From UBA7803 sp040219935 (GTDB lineage Bacteria > Pseudomonadota > Gammaproteobacteria > Pseudomonadales > Azotimanducaceae): DNA of 64,000 bases. The translations under genes were made by a program, and so were the position numbers. The notes beneath the pieces are model-generated. The model ran no database searches. It was not told where the DNA came from and worked only from the letters and a program-made list of their open reading frames with translations. Positions 44,218 through 53,926 of the stretch are shown one piece after another. Every line of letters begins with the position of its first letter. The stretch's first letter is position 1. The stretch covers positions 9,578 to 73,577 of the forward strand of contig JAVJUA010000001.1 in assembly GCA_040219935.1 (NCBI GenBank). The letters are read 5' to 3'.

Positions 44218-44912
44218 GGTTCGAGCCGCCGCTGCATCGCGGCCGGCTGCTTCGGCGCTACAAGCGCTTCCTGGCCGATGTCGATGTCGACGGCGAGGTG
44301 CAGACCCTGCACTGTCCCAACACCGGGGCCATGACCGGGTGTGCGGACCCGGGATCCGAAGCCTGGTTCTCCGTGTCCGCCGATCCCCGCCGCAAGTATC
44401 CGGGCACGCTGGAGGTGGTCTGCACGCCGTGGGGCCGGGTGGGTGTCAACACGTCCGTGGCCAACGCGCTGGTCGCCGAGGCCATCGGCGCCGACCGCCT
44501 GCCCGAGCTGGCGGGCTATCCCACGGCCTTCCGGGAGGTGGCGATTCCCGGGGAGCGGGGCCGATTCGACTTCTGTCTGGGCGGCCGCTCGCAGCCCTGC
44601 TGGGTGGAGGTCAAGAGCCTCACCCTGCGTCTCGATGATGGCGCCGGCGCCTTTCCGGACGCCGTGAGCGAGCGGGCGCTCCGCCACGTGCGGGCTCTGG
44701 AGGCCCGGCAGCGCGCCGGTGAGCGCGCCGTGCTGCTGTTCTGCGTGCAGCACACGGGCATTCGCTGCGCATCGCCGGCCGATCACATTCACCCGGCGTA
44801 CGGCGCGGCGCTGCGGGCGGCGGCCGGTCTGGGCGTCGAGGTGCTGGCCTACGGCTGCCGGATCGAGCGTGACGAGATCAGCCTGACGACGCCGCTGCCG
44901 GTGCGGCTTTGA
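44214..44912 (+). CDS. sfsA: SfsA family DNA/RNA nuclease
   Basis: A 232-residue SfsA: RGRLLRRYKRFLADVDVDGE, CPNTGAMTGCADPGS, the nuclease-like FDFCLGGRSQPCWVEVKSLTL and AVLLFCVQHTGI. The E. coli protein was named for sugar-fermentation stimulation; the fold has an OB domain plus a PD-(D/E)XK-like core with E and K in VEVKS. The start is a TTG overlapping the aminotransferase stop. The 3' end overlaps the convergent kinase gene by 35 nt. Confidence 0.92.
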   Translation: MRFEPPLHRGRLLRRYKRFLADVDVDGEVQTLHCPNTGAMTGCADPGSEAWFSVSADPRRKYPGTLEVVCTPWGRVGVNTSVANALVAEAIGADRLPELAGYPTAFREVAIPGERGRFDFCLGGRSQPCWVEVKSLTLRLDDGAGAFPDAVSERALRHVRALEARQRAGERAVLLFCVQHTGIRCASPADHIHPAYGAALRAAAGLGVEVLAYGCRIERDEISLTTPLPVRL

Positions 44913-45897
44913 AGCCTCGCAGCACCTTCTGGTAGTCGTCGCGATGGCGCAGCCGGGCGCCGTACGTCTGCACAAGCTGACCTGCCGCGAAGTTGCCGAA
45001 CGCGGCCGCCTGATTCGGATCCATGCCCGCGCACCAGCCGTACAGGCAGGCGCCTGCGTACATGTCGCCGGCGCCATTGGTGTCGACGGCCCGCACCTCG
45101 TAGCCGGGCACCAGCGTCTCCTGGTGGCCGCTCACCGCCAGGCTGCCGCGTCGTCCCAGGGTGACGTTCAGGGTGCGGCCGATGTCGCGCAGCTCGTTGA
45201 CGGCGATGTCGAGCCGGTCGGTCCCCGCCCAGCTCAGGGCCTCCTCCTCGTTGCAGAACAGATGATCGACGCCGTTGCCGAGGATGCTTTCCAGGTTGTC
45301 GCGGAACAGGGCCACCATGCTCGGATCGGACAGGCTGACCACGGTCTTGACGCCCGCGGACTCCGCCAGCTCCCGGCAGGCCACTGCAGCCGCCAGGGCG
45401 TCCGCCGAGGAGCTCAGGTAGCCCTCGACGTAGAAGTACCGCGCTCGGGCCAGCGCCTGCTCCTCGATGTCGCCGGTGGACAACCGGGTGGAGATGCCGA
45501 GGCAGGTGTTCATGGATCGCTCGGCGTCCGGGGTCACCAGCACCAGGCAGCGGCCGGAATGGCCGCTGATGGGGGCCTCCAGCGCGTTGCCGTTGGTGGC
45601 CACCCCGGCGGCGCCCAGATCGTGCAGAAAGAAGCGCCCCACCTCATCATCGGCGAGGCGGCAGGAATAGAAGGCGCGACCACCGAAGTTCTGCACGGCG
45701 ATGATGGTGTTCGCTGCGGAGCCGCCGCTCATGCGCTCCGCCGGGTACTCCGTGAGGCCGCGCTCCAGGTCCATGAGCCGGTCTTCGTCCACCAGGGTCA
45801 TGTGGCCCTTGGCGATGCCGTGGCGCTTGAGGAAGCCCTCGTCGACACGGTACTCCATGTCCACCAGGGCGTTGCCCAATCCGTAAACGTCGTACAT
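44878..45897 (-). CDS. PfkB-family carbohydrate/adenosine kinase
   Basis: A 339-residue ribokinase-fold enzyme. The N-terminal GLGNALVDMEYRV and GGSAANTIIAVQNFGG bind the sugar or nucleoside. The C-terminal DTNGAGDMYAGACLYG holds the catalytic Asp and anion hole. The overall pattern is that of proteobacterial adenosine-kinase-like proteins; ribokinase or fructokinase activity is possible. It is convergent with sfsA and overlaps it by 35 nt. It is 13 nt downstream of hemL on the same strand. Confidence 0.85.
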   Translation of the reverse strand: MYDVYGLGNALVDMEYRVDEGFLKRHGIAKGHMTLVDEDRLMDLERGLTEYPAERMSGGSAANTIIAVQNFGGRAFYSCRLADDEVGRFFLHDLGAAGVATNGNALEAPISGHSGRCLVLVTPDAERSMNTCLGISTRLSTGDIEEQALARARYFYVEGYLSSSADALAAAVACRELAESAGVKTVVSLSDPSMVALFRDNLESILGNGVDHLFCNEEEALSWAGTDRLDIAVNELRDIGRTLNVTLGRRGSLAVSGHQETLVPGYEVRAVDTNGAGDMYAGACLYGWCAGMDPNQAAAFGNFAAGQLVQTYGARLRHRDDYQKVLRGFKAAPAAASSG

Positions 45898-45910
45898 GGC
45901 CTACTCCTGA

Positions 45911-47203
45911 TCAGTCGGCGAGCGCGGCAAAGGCGCGGTCGGCAGCTTCGAGGGTGATCTCAAGGGCTTCCGCGTCATGCGCGGCGGACAGGAATCCGGC
46001 TTCGAACGCGGACGGCGCGAGGTACACGCCCTGGTCCAGCATGGCGTGGAAGAAGCGGTTGAACGCGGCGACGTCGGTCTGCGCCACGTCGTCGAAATCG
46101 CGCACCGGACCGGCGCCGAAGAACATGCTGAACATGCCGCAGACCTGATTCAGCGTGACGGTGACGCCATGTCTGGCCGCGGCACTTTCGAGCCCGGCGC
46201 AGAGCTGCCGGGTGGCATCGGCCACCCGCGTGTACACGGCCTCGTCCAGGGCATTCAGCATGGCGAGTCCGGCCGCCGTGGCGAGCGGGTTGCCGGACAG
46301 GGTGCCCGCCTGATAGACGGGCCCCTCCGGGGCGATATGGGCCATGATGTCGGCGCGGCCGCCGAACGCACCCACCGGCAGGCCGCCGCCGATGATCTTG
46401 CCCAGGGTGGTGAGGTCGGGGGTGACCCCGTACAGCGCCTGAGCGCCGCCCGGGGCCACCCGGAAGCCGGTCATCACCTCGTCGAAGATCAGAACCGCGC
46501 CATGCCGCGTGCACAGCTCGCGCAGCGTCTCGAGGAACCCGGGGGCGGGCGGTATGCACCCCATGTTGCCGGCCACCGGCTCGACGATCACGGTGGCGAT
46601 CTCGTCGCCGAGCTCGGCGAAGGCCTCGGCCACGGCCTCTGGCTGATTGAACGGCAGGGTCGTGGTCTGGGCCGCGACGGCCGCGGGCACGCCGGGCGAG
46701 TTGGGAATGCCCAGCGTCAGCACGCCTGATCCGGCCTTGACCAGCAGCGCGTCGGAATGGCCGTGATAGCAGCCGGTGAACTTGATGATCCGGTCGCGGC
46801 CGGTAAAGCCGCGGGCCAGCCGGATCGCCGACATGGTGGCCTCGGTGCCGGAGTTGACCATCCGCACCCGCTCGATGCCGGGCACCATCTCGATGACCCG
46901 TTCGGCGAGCTGGATCTCGAGCTCCGTGGGCGCGCCGAACCCCAGCGCCCTGTCCGCCTGGGCCTTGACGGCTGCCACCACCGCGGGGTGCCCGTGGCCG
47001 AGGATCATGGGCCCCCAGGAGCCCACGTAGTCGACATAGCGGTTGCCGTCGACATCGGTCAGATAGGCGCCCTGGCCGTGGGTGAAGAAGATCGGGTCGC
47101 CGCCCACGCCCTTGAACGCGCGAACCGGGGAATTGACGCCTCCGGGAATGCTGCGCGCAGCGCGGCGTATGAGCTCTGAGGATCGGTGTCGTTTCATGGT
47201 CAT
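45911..47203 (-). CDS. hemL: Glutamate-1-semialdehyde 2,1-aminomutase
   Basis: A 430-residue class-III aminotransferase: IPGGVNSPVRAFKGVGG, GSWGPMILGHGHP, VNSGTEATMSAIRLARG, DEVMTGFRV and the PLP lysine 269 in TTLGKIIGGGLPVGA. It makes 5-aminolevulinate, the first dedicated tetrapyrrole precursor, after glutamyl-tRNA reductase. It is next to hemJ, another haem gene. Confidence 0.97.
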   Translation of the reverse strand: MTMKRHRSSELIRRAARSIPGGVNSPVRAFKGVGGDPIFFTHGQGAYLTDVDGNRYVDYVGSWGPMILGHGHPAVVAAVKAQADRALGFGAPTELEIQLAERVIEMVPGIERVRMVNSGTEATMSAIRLARGFTGRDRIIKFTGCYHGHSDALLVKAGSGVLTLGIPNSPGVPAAVAAQTTTLPFNQPEAVAEAFAELGDEIATVIVEPVAGNMGCIPPAPGFLETLRELCTRHGAVLIFDEVMTGFRVAPGGAQALYGVTPDLTTLGKIIGGGLPVGAFGGRADIMAHIAPEGPVYQAGTLSGNPLATAAGLAMLNALDEAVYTRVADATRQLCAGLESAAARHGVTVTLNQVCGMFSMFFGAGPVRDFDDVAQTDVAAFNRFFHAMLDQGVYLAPSAFEAGFLSAAHDAEALEITLEAADRAFAALAD

Positions 47204-47234
47204 CCAGTCTGGCGGCTCGGCGGTGAATCGGAGA

Positions 47235-47669
47235 TCAGAACGGCTTGACGACCACCAGGACCACGATCGCGATCAGCAGCAGGGCCGGAGCCTCGTTGAA
47301 CAGGCGATAGAAGCGCTCGCTGTGACGATTCTGGTCGGCGGCGAAGTCGCGCACCAGCCGCGCACAATAATGGTGATAGCCGAGCAAGGCCAGCACGCCC
47401 GCGAGCTTCAGCCACAGCCATCCGCTGGCCGCGAATGCGGACCAGCCGAGCACCAGCAGCCAGACGCCGAACACCACGGTGGCGATCATCGATGGGCGCA
47501 TGATGACGCGATACAACTTCCGCTCCATCACCTTGAAGCGCTCGCGGCCGGCAGCGTCTTCCGTGCCGGCGTGATAGACGAACAGCCTGGGCAGGTAGAA
47601 CAGCGCCGCGAACCAGCACACCACGGCGATGATGTGAACCGCCTTGATCCACAGATAGCCGCTGCTCAT
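47235..47669 (-). CDS. hemJ: Protoporphyrinogen IX oxidase HemJ
   Basis: A 144-residue, four-helix membrane protein with KAVHIIAVVCWFAALFYLPR near its start (His12), the RLFVYH segment, MERKLYRVIMRPSMIATVV and a central LKLAGVLALLGYHHYC. HemJ oxidises protoporphyrinogen IX in many proteobacteria that lack HemG and HemY. The ATG at 47669 overlaps the clc stop as ATGA. The frame is open further upstream but that part is a shadow of clc. Confidence 0.92.
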   Translation of the reverse strand: MSSGYLWIKAVHIIAVVCWFAALFYLPRLFVYHAGTEDAAGRERFKVMERKLYRVIMRPSMIATVVFGVWLLVLGWSAFAASGWLWLKLAGVLALLGYHHYCARLVRDFAADQNRHSERFYRLFNEAPALLLIAIVVLVVVKPF

Positions 47670-49408
47670 AGGGCGGTCTCCCGGTAGTTGTCGATGTCTT
47701 CCTGGACGATGACGCCGCGCACGGAGGCGATCAAGGGCGCGGAGGTCCGGCGCACGCAGAGCGCTTCCACCTTGCCGTCCCGCAGGACTGCCTGCGCTTC
47801 CTCGATGGTGGCGCGATAGTCGATGTCGGCGGTGTCCAGCCGACGCGCGGGGATGCGCAGCAGGTGCAGGTCGGCGTCTCCGCCGCGCTCCAGGCCGGCG
47901 GCCAGGTCTGCGGCACTCAGCACGCAGCGGGCCTGGCCCGGCTCGGTCTCGACCACGATCCAGCGCGGCCGGGTCTCCAGCGCGGCGCGGGCGTCTTCGG
48001 GGGTGCAATCCACCGGCAGCCTGGCCAGTTGCCGGTTCATGATGGCGCCGACGCCGGCTCTGCGCAGATGCGCCGTGCTCGGGCTCGGCGGATACTGAAG
48101 CTGCAGCGTTTCGAGCGTCGATCGGAACACCGACCGTTGCCGCAGCGGCACGCCGGTGACCATCGTCGCAACGACGATGATGAGCATGGCCGGCAGGATC
48201 ACGTTGGGGTTGGCCGTGAGCTCCAGCACGGCGATCAGTGCCGCCAGTGGCGCCTGCAGCACGGCGGCCATCATGGCGGCCATGCCGAGCATCACGTACA
48301 AGCCGCCTTCTGCTGCGGCGTCCGGTTGCCAGTAGGCGCCTACGACGCCCATGGCGCCGCCCAGCGCGGCGCCGATCACGAAGGTAGGGCCGATGATGCC
48401 CACCGGCATGCCGAGGCCGACGGCGGCGGCGCTGGTGACCGCCTTGAGCAGGGCCAGACTCAGCAGCACCCAGAGCGTGAGCTGGCCCGCCATGGCGGCG
48501 TCAACGGATGAGTAACCCACGCCCATGACGAGCGGGCTGACCATGGCGGCCAGACCGGTGATGGTGCCGGCGGCCAGGGCCCGCAGCCAGAACGGCATCG
48601 ACTGCAGACGCGCGAAGCTCTGCACCAGGCGGATGTACCCCGCGGCCAGCAGCCCGATGACCACGCCGCACAAGACGATGTAGGGAATCTCCAGCAGCGA
48701 GTTCAGTTGCAGGGGTGCCACCGCGAAGGCCGGCTCGGGGCCCAGCACGTAGTGGGTGAGCACGGTCGCGGTGACGGCCGCCAGGATCACCGGAATGAAG
48801 GAGGCGATGGTGTACTCCATCATGATGACCTCCATGGCGAAGATCACCCCCGCCATGGGCGTGTTGAACGATCCGGCGATGGCCGCGGCGGTGCCGCAGG
48901 CCACCAGGGTGCGCAGGGCGTTGTTCGGTAGCTCGGCGGCCTGCCCCATGAGGCTGGCGCTGGCAGCACCGAGATGAATGGCCGGGCCCTCGCGGCCGCC
49001 GGACATGCCGGACGCCAGGGCGACGATGCCGCCGACGAACTCGGCCGCCGCGTTGCGCGCCGGCAGGTAGCCCTGGTGGCGAGTGAGCCGTTCGATGACG
49101 TGCGCGACGCCGAACCGCAGGGTGCCGGCGGGCAGCCGCCAGAATGCCGCGGCCAGCAGCAGGCCGCCGATCACGGGCCAGGCCAGGCGCTCGAGCGCGG
49201 TCAGGCCCTCGAACGAATCCGGCGAGCCCCCGGGTAGCGCCGCGGCCTGAATCAGGTCGATGGCGAGGCGAAATGCCAGGATGACGGCACCCGTCAGGCC
49301 GCCGGCGAGCACGGCCAGCAGCGCTAGCTGCGGCAGGGCGTCGGCGCTGGACAGACGTTGCCGGAACCCGTCCAGGGTCGGGCCGGCAGACCAACTGGGG
49401 CGTTTCAA
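47666..49408 (-). CDS. ClC-family chloride channel/transporter with C-terminal CBS region
   Basis: A 580-residue membrane protein with about ten helices. It has the ClC selectivity sequence GMSGGREGPAIHLGA; Glu140 in GREGP corresponds to the gating glutamate. GSFNTPMAGVIFAMEV and GMPVGIIGPTFVIGAALGG follow. The last ~150 residues look like a diverged CBS pair. ClC proteins move chloride passively or in exchange for protons; channel or antiporter mode cannot be told. Stop and start overlap with hemJ (ATGA) suggests a clc-hemJ-hemL unit. Confidence 0.92.
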   Translation of the reverse strand: MKRPSWSAGPTLDGFRQRLSSADALPQLALLAVLAGGLTGAVILAFRLAIDLIQAAALPGGSPDSFEGLTALERLAWPVIGGLLLAAAFWRLPAGTLRFGVAHVIERLTRHQGYLPARNAAAEFVGGIVALASGMSGGREGPAIHLGAASASLMGQAAELPNNALRTLVACGTAAAIAGSFNTPMAGVIFAMEVIMMEYTIASFIPVILAAVTATVLTHYVLGPEPAFAVAPLQLNSLLEIPYIVLCGVVIGLLAAGYIRLVQSFARLQSMPFWLRALAAGTITGLAAMVSPLVMGVGYSSVDAAMAGQLTLWVLLSLALLKAVTSAAAVGLGMPVGIIGPTFVIGAALGGAMGVVGAYWQPDAAAEGGLYVMLGMAAMMAAVLQAPLAALIAVLELTANPNVILPAMLIIVVATMVTGVPLRQRSVFRSTLETLQLQYPPSPSTAHLRRAGVGAIMNRQLARLPVDCTPEDARAALETRPRWIVVETEPGQARCVLSAADLAAGLERGGDADLHLLRIPARRLDTADIDYRATIEEAQAVLRDGKVEALCVRRTSAPLIASVRGVIVQEDIDNYRETAL

Positions 49409-49492
49409 CCTGCGGATGGGGATTCCTTAGCTTGACCGGTCAGACCTACCGCATGCGCGTGCCGCCGGCCGTCCTGAACAGCGGCTTAGTAT

Positions 49493-50257
49493 ATGCTCCC
49501 GGGCATGGTGTGGCAGAGACTTCGCAGGCTGGGAGCGGGGCCGAGGGCAGGTGAGCTGCTGGTGGTGCGGCATGCGCCGTGGCGTCGCGTCGGCTGGGGC
49601 GTGCTGGTGGGGCTCGTGGTGCTGGCGGCCGGGGGCCTGGGCTACTGGCTGGGCGCCGGGGTCGGCGAGCTGGACCGAAGCTATCTGGCCTCTCTCGAAG
49701 TGCGTTATCAGGCCAACGAGTCGCAGCGGGCGGCGCTCGCCCGGGCGCTGGCCGACCTTCGCCTCTCGCAGACGGTGGACGATCAGGCGGCGCAGTCGTT
49801 GCGCGAGACCATCAGTCAGCTTCGGGGCGAGGTGGCAAGCCTGAACGAGGAGGTCGCGTTCTACAAAAGGCTGATGGTGCCTTCCACCATCGAGCGCGGC
49901 CTGCGGATCTCCGAGTTCCAGCTGGCGCCGGGCGATAAAGAAAACAAAGTTGCTTACCACATCCTCCTCACCCAGGTGGCCGAGCGCCGCGACTGGCTTC
50001 AGGGGCGGCTGGAGCTGCGCGTGCTCGGCCAGCGACAGGGGGCGGACGGTGCGGCTGTCGAGGAAGTGCTGCCGCTCACGGAACTGGCGGTCGTCGATGC
50101 GTACCCTCTGCGGTTCCGGTTCCGGTATTTCCAGGATCTGACGGGAACTCTGACGCTGCCGGCAGCGTTCACGCCGCAGCAGGTGATCGTCGCCGCGACG
50201 CCGGCCGGAGCCGAAACGGTGGAGCGCCGCTTCGATTGGTCGCTCCACGCAGACTGA
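49493..50257 (+). CDS. Conserved membrane-anchored coiled-coil protein (DUF6776-like)
   Basis: A 254-residue protein. It has a short basic N-terminus, one transmembrane helix (about 33-55, VGWGVLVGLVVLAAGGLGYWLG), a periplasmic coiled coil (about 58-125, ending VASLNEEVAFYKRLMVPS) and a beta-rich C-terminal domain. A gene of this layout precedes bactofilin and erpA in Pseudomonas. Its function is unknown; a role with the bactofilin in envelope shape or cell wall is an inference from context. The ATG at 49505 is an alternative start. Confidence 0.8.
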   Translation: MLPGMVWQRLRRLGAGPRAGELLVVRHAPWRRVGWGVLVGLVVLAAGGLGYWLGAGVGELDRSYLASLEVRYQANESQRAALARALADLRLSQTVDDQAAQSLRETISQLRGEVASLNEEVAFYKRLMVPSTIERGLRISEFQLAPGDKENKVAYHILLTQVAERRDWLQGRLELRVLGQRQGADGAAVEEVLPLTELAVVDAYPLRFRFRYFQDLTGTLTLPAAFTPQQVIVAATPAGAETVERRFDWSLHAD

Positions 50258-50303
50258 GCCTGCTGGGCTAAGCTGAACCTGAAACCTGCAAACGGATAGA
50301 GGC

Positions 50304-50753
50304 ATGGGCAAGATCAAGCTCGCACAGGGCGTCACCCTGATCGCGGCCAACACCGAGGTGGTCGGTGACGTGCGGTTTCACGAACAGCTATTCGTCGATG
50401 GCAGGGTCGAGGGAAACCTCTATGCCGCTGCCGAAGGCGCGGGAACCGTGGTGATCAGCGAGCGAGGCCGCGTGCAGGGAGACATCCGCGTGCCCAACAT
50501 CGTGATCAACGGCGAGGTGGAGGGCGATGTTTACGCCTGCGCCAGGGTCGAACTGGCGGCCAAGGCCCGGGTCAAAGGTAACGTCTACTATCAGCTGATC
50601 GAGATGCAGTTGGGGGCCATGGTCGACGGGCAGCTCCTGCACGATGACGGCGCGTCCGGCGAGCCGGGCGCCAACGTCCATCCGCTTCGGGCCGAAGCTG
50701 CCCCGGAGCAGGCGGAACATCGCCAGTCGGAGCGCACCGTCGAGGGGCGTTGA
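50304..50753 (+). CDS. Bactofilin (polymer-forming cytoskeletal protein)
   Basis: A 149-residue bactofilin. A central beta-helix repeat region (about 15-110) has glycine-spaced repeats such as VVGDVRFHEQLFVDGRVEGN, RVQGDIRVPNIVINGEVEGD and RVKGNVYYQLIEMQLGAMVDG, flanked by short disordered ends. Bactofilins form membrane-associated filaments that position cell-wall enzymes. Here it lies between a membrane-anchored coiled-coil gene and erpA, close to anmK and an M23 peptidase. Confidence 0.9.
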   Translation: MGKIKLAQGVTLIAANTEVVGDVRFHEQLFVDGRVEGNLYAAAEGAGTVVISERGRVQGDIRVPNIVINGEVEGDVYACARVELAAKARVKGNVYYQLIEMQLGAMVDGQLLHDDGASGEPGANVHPLRAEAAPEQAEHRQSERTVEGR

Positions 50754-50814
50754 GCGGCATCGAGGATGGCGGCCCCGTTGACGGTTCCTAGCCGGGTCTG
50801 ATACTTAGTCCACC

Positions 50815-51147
50815 ATGCAAACCGATATCGTCCTATCCGAACGCGCTGCCGCCCGCGTCAAGCGCCTGATCGACGCTGAAGGCAATCCGGACCTCAAGCT
50901 GCGGGTGTTCATCACCGGTGGCGGCTGCAGCGGGTTCTCCTATGGCTTCACCTTCGACGAGGAGGTGGCAGAGGACGATGCGGTGGTGCGGCGTGACGAG
51001 GTGACCCTGCTGGTGGACGCGCTCAGCTACCCGTACCTTTCGGGCGCCGAGGTCGACTACAAGGAAGATCTGCAGGGCAGCCAGTTCATCATCGCCAACC
51101 CCAACGCCACCGCCACCTGCGGTTGCGGGAACTCTTTCGCCATCTGA
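50815..51147 (+). CDS. erpA: Iron-sulfur cluster insertion protein ErpA
   Basis: A 110-residue A-type carrier with the three ligand cysteines: Cys38 in GGGCSGFSY, and Cys102 and Cys104 in TCGCGNSF. The length and LSYPYLSGAEVDYKEDLQGSQF match ErpA rather than IscA. It delivers Fe-S clusters to apoproteins. It is convergent with anmK with a 22-nt gap. Confidence 0.95.
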   Translation: MQTDIVLSERAAARVKRLIDAEGNPDLKLRVFITGGGCSGFSYGFTFDEEVAEDDAVVRRDEVTLLVDALSYPYLSGAEVDYKEDLQGSQFIIANPNATATCGCGNSFAI

Positions 51148-51169
51148 CCTGCGGCCGGGCAACGCGGCG

Positions 51170-52285
51170 TCAGCCGCGATAGACGGCTCCCAGCACCCGG
51201 TAGCCGCTGGCTCCTGTCACCGCTGGGTCATTGCCAGGCTGGCCATTCAGCGTCTGGTGCGCCAGCCAGGCGAAGGCGGCGGCCTCTACGCTGTCGCCAT
51301 CGATTCCGTGATCTTCCGAGGTCTCAACCGGGCACCACAACCGTTCGGCGATGGCGGCCAGCAGGGTGCGGTTGTGGCGCCCGCCTCCGCACACCACGAC
51401 CCGCTGGGTCTGCTCGCCCCAGTTGGCCAGCGCGCGAGTCACCGACTCGGCGGTAAACGCGCACAGCGTCGCCTGGACGTCCGCGTCGTCGATGTGGCGA
51501 CCTTGCAGATGGCGCTCGAGCTGCGCGTTCAGCCACGCCAGGTTGTAGTGCTCGCGTCCCGTGCTCTTCGGCGGTGGCGCCGCCAGGTAGGTGTCCTCCA
51601 GCAGGCACTGCAGCAGCGCTGAGTCCACCTTGCCGCTGGCGGCCCACTCGCCGTGCTGGTCGAACGGGCGCTTGCGACGGAGCCGAATCCAGTCGTCCAT
51701 CAGCGCATTGCCGGGCCCGGTGTCGAAGCCGGCGATCGGTGCATCGGGCTGCATGGGCAACAGCGTGAAGTTGCCTATGCCGCCCAGATTGAGCACCGCC
51801 CGGTGCTCCTCGGTGCTGCGCAGCAGGGCCGCGTGGAACGGAGGTACGAGCGGCGCACCCTGTCCGCCCGCGGCCATGTCGCGGCGGCGGAAGTCGGCAA
51901 CGGTGGTGAGCCCGGTTACCTCGGCGATGCGGTTGGGGTCACCGATCTGCACGGTGAACGGATACGCTCCCGTGGGGCGATGCCGCACGGTCTGTCCGTG
52001 GCTGCCGATGGCGCTGATCTCGGCGGGCGTGTGGCCCGTGCTCGCCAGAAACTCGAGGATGGCGCGACCGATGAAGTCGCCAAGCTCGGCATCGGCATGA
52101 CCGAAGCTGTCCAGATCGTCGTGGCCCGGCTGGCCCAGCGCCAGCAGCGTCTGCTGCAGCGCTGCCGGCAGCGGCTCGGTAGCGGCGGCGAGCACGCGGA
52201 CTTGCTGGCTTATGGACAGCAGCGCAAGGTCCAGGCCGTCGACGCTGGTGCCGGATATCGCGCCCAGGTAGAGCTGCCCGCCCAT
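51170..52285 (-). CDS. anmK: Anhydro-N-acetylmuramic acid kinase
   Basis: A 371-residue AnmK starting LYLGAISGTSVDGLDLAL with the nucleotide-binding GSHGQTVRHRP, LNLGGIGNFTLL, FDTGPGNALMDDW and VCGGGRHN. It phosphorylates 1,6-anhydro-MurNAc during peptidoglycan recycling. The ATG at 52285 gives the family N-terminus and lies 7 nt after the M23 peptidase stop, consistent with an operon. Confidence 0.95.
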   Translation of the reverse strand: MGGQLYLGAISGTSVDGLDLALLSISQQVRVLAAATEPLPAALQQTLLALGQPGHDDLDSFGHADAELGDFIGRAILEFLASTGHTPAEISAIGSHGQTVRHRPTGAYPFTVQIGDPNRIAEVTGLTTVADFRRRDMAAGGQGAPLVPPFHAALLRSTEEHRAVLNLGGIGNFTLLPMQPDAPIAGFDTGPGNALMDDWIRLRRKRPFDQHGEWAASGKVDSALLQCLLEDTYLAAPPPKSTGREHYNLAWLNAQLERHLQGRHIDDADVQATLCAFTAESVTRALANWGEQTQRVVVCGGGRHNRTLLAAIAERLWCPVETSEDHGIDGDSVEAAAFAWLAHQTLNGQPGNDPAVTGASGYRVLGAVYRG

Positions 52286-52292
52286 GGCAGGC

Positions 52293-53738
52293 TCAGCGGC
52301 CCAGTGCCAGTTGCACCTGCGACTTGAAGTTGTCGAGCATGGCGAGCAGCGGCCCGGTGCGCGCATCGAAGCGGTTGCGCTCGCCCGGAGCGATGGGCTC
52401 CGCGTCTGGCAGCTCGACGGTGCGCGGGTTCTTGTGAACGCCGTTGACCAGGAACTCGTAGTGCAGGTGCGGGCCGGTGGCCCAGCCGGTGGCGCCCACG
52501 TAGCCGATGATCTGACCCTGACGAACCTTCACCCCGGAGCGAATGCCGCGGCCGAACTTCGACAGGTGCAGGTACTTGGTGGTGAACTGCTCGCCGTGCT
52601 GAATGATCACGTAGTTGCCGTTGGGCTCGGTGCGGCTGGCGGTTGCGATTCTCCCGTCGCCGGCGGCCAGCACCGGCGTGCCGGTGGGTGCCGCGTAGTC
52701 GATCCCGCGATGCGGAATGTTGCGCTTGAACAGTGGATGGATACGTCGCAGATTGAAGTTCGAGCTGATCCGGGAAAACTCCACGGGCGCGCGCAGGAAC
52801 GCTTTGCGCATCGAATCCCCCTCGGGGGTGTAGTAGTCAGCGCGGCCGTCGGTATCGGCGTAGCGGATGGCGCGGTAAGGGCGGCCGCGGTTGACGAACT
52901 CGGCGGCCAGGATCTCACCGTAGCCGATGAACTCGTCGTCGACGTACAGCTCCTCGAAGACGACGTGGAACTCGTCGCCTCGCCGTATGTCGAGTACGAA
53001 GTCGATGTCCCACTGGAAGATCTGCGCCAGCCGCATGGTGAGGGTGTCCGGCAACCCGGCGCGCTGGCTCGACAGGAACAGGCTGTGATCGATCTTGCCG
53101 CTCTTGTAGGCTGTGGTGCGGTCGGGTTCCCGCAGCACCTCGCGAGCGACGAACTCATCGCCGATGCGCTCGAACTCCAGGGTTTCCAGCGGGCCGGGTG
53201 TGTAGGTGAGCCTTACCAGCGTGCCATCCTGGTCGCGGGTGAAGCCCAGGCCATGGCCGGGGAAGATGTTCTTCAGGCGCTTGCCCAGGGGCTCTGCGGC
53301 CAGCAGGCTGGGGATTTCCCGCGCCGGTATGCCCTCCCGCTGAAAAATCAGCGACAGGCTGTCGCCGCGGCGAACCTTGATGGTGCGGTCGGCGGCGCTG
53401 ACCGCGTACGCATCGACCGGCTCGGGCGCCACCTCGCCGCCGAGGAAAGGCGCGCCTGCGAGTTCGGCAGCGCGGGGATCCGGCTGTTCGGGCAGAGGCA
53501 GGCTGGCGAGTACCAGAGCGGATGTCTCGTCGGCGGGCAGCGACGCGATGCCTTCGGCCGCCATGGCCTCTGGAATCGCAAGGATCTCAGTGGTCGGCGG
53601 TTCCGCATTGGGTCCGGTATAGGTAGCCAGAGCAAAAGCGGCCAGGAACAGCGCCAGGCTGCCGGCCACGGCGAAGTGCAATCGGGGGAAGGTACCACGG
53701 TTCACGATGCCTTGAGCCATCCTGATGCTGGGCAGCAT
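52293..53738 (-). CDS. M23 peptidase with OapA/LysM-like domain (MepM-like endopeptidase)
   Basis: A 481-residue envelope protein. It has an N-terminal membrane anchor or signal (about 22-40), a LysM/OapA-like segment (about 115-160, TIKVRRGDSLSLIFQREGI) and a C-terminal M23 domain with zinc ligands His343 and Asp347 (HRGIDYAAP) and H424-x-H426 (GPHLHYEF). This is the layout of MepM/YebA, a DD-endopeptidase that cuts peptidoglycan cross-links for cell growth. It is followed by anmK and divergent from tyrS, as in Pseudomonas. Confidence 0.92.
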   Translation of the reverse strand: MLPSIRMAQGIVNRGTFPRLHFAVAGSLALFLAAFALATYTGPNAEPPTTEILAIPEAMAAEGIASLPADETSALVLASLPLPEQPDPRAAELAGAPFLGGEVAPEPVDAYAVSAADRTIKVRRGDSLSLIFQREGIPAREIPSLLAAEPLGKRLKNIFPGHGLGFTRDQDGTLVRLTYTPGPLETLEFERIGDEFVAREVLREPDRTTAYKSGKIDHSLFLSSQRAGLPDTLTMRLAQIFQWDIDFVLDIRRGDEFHVVFEELYVDDEFIGYGEILAAEFVNRGRPYRAIRYADTDGRADYYTPEGDSMRKAFLRAPVEFSRISSNFNLRRIHPLFKRNIPHRGIDYAAPTGTPVLAAGDGRIATASRTEPNGNYVIIQHGEQFTTKYLHLSKFGRGIRSGVKVRQGQIIGYVGATGWATGPHLHYEFLVNGVHKNPRTVELPDAEPIAPGERNRFDARTGPLLAMLDNFKSQVQLALGR

Positions 53739-53926
53739 TCTTCAAAAATTTATTGTAAAACGGACAGTTGCAAGGATTTTGTGATCCCCGCCCCACAGCG
53801 GGCTAGTATAGTGCTTTCGGTGCTGTTGGAAACCCCGGTTCAAGCCCTTGCGCTGGCGCGTCCGCGCAGCGCTTCTGGTAAGGTTCGCGCTCCCTGACCG
53901 GGCAATCGCCATCAACAGATAGAACC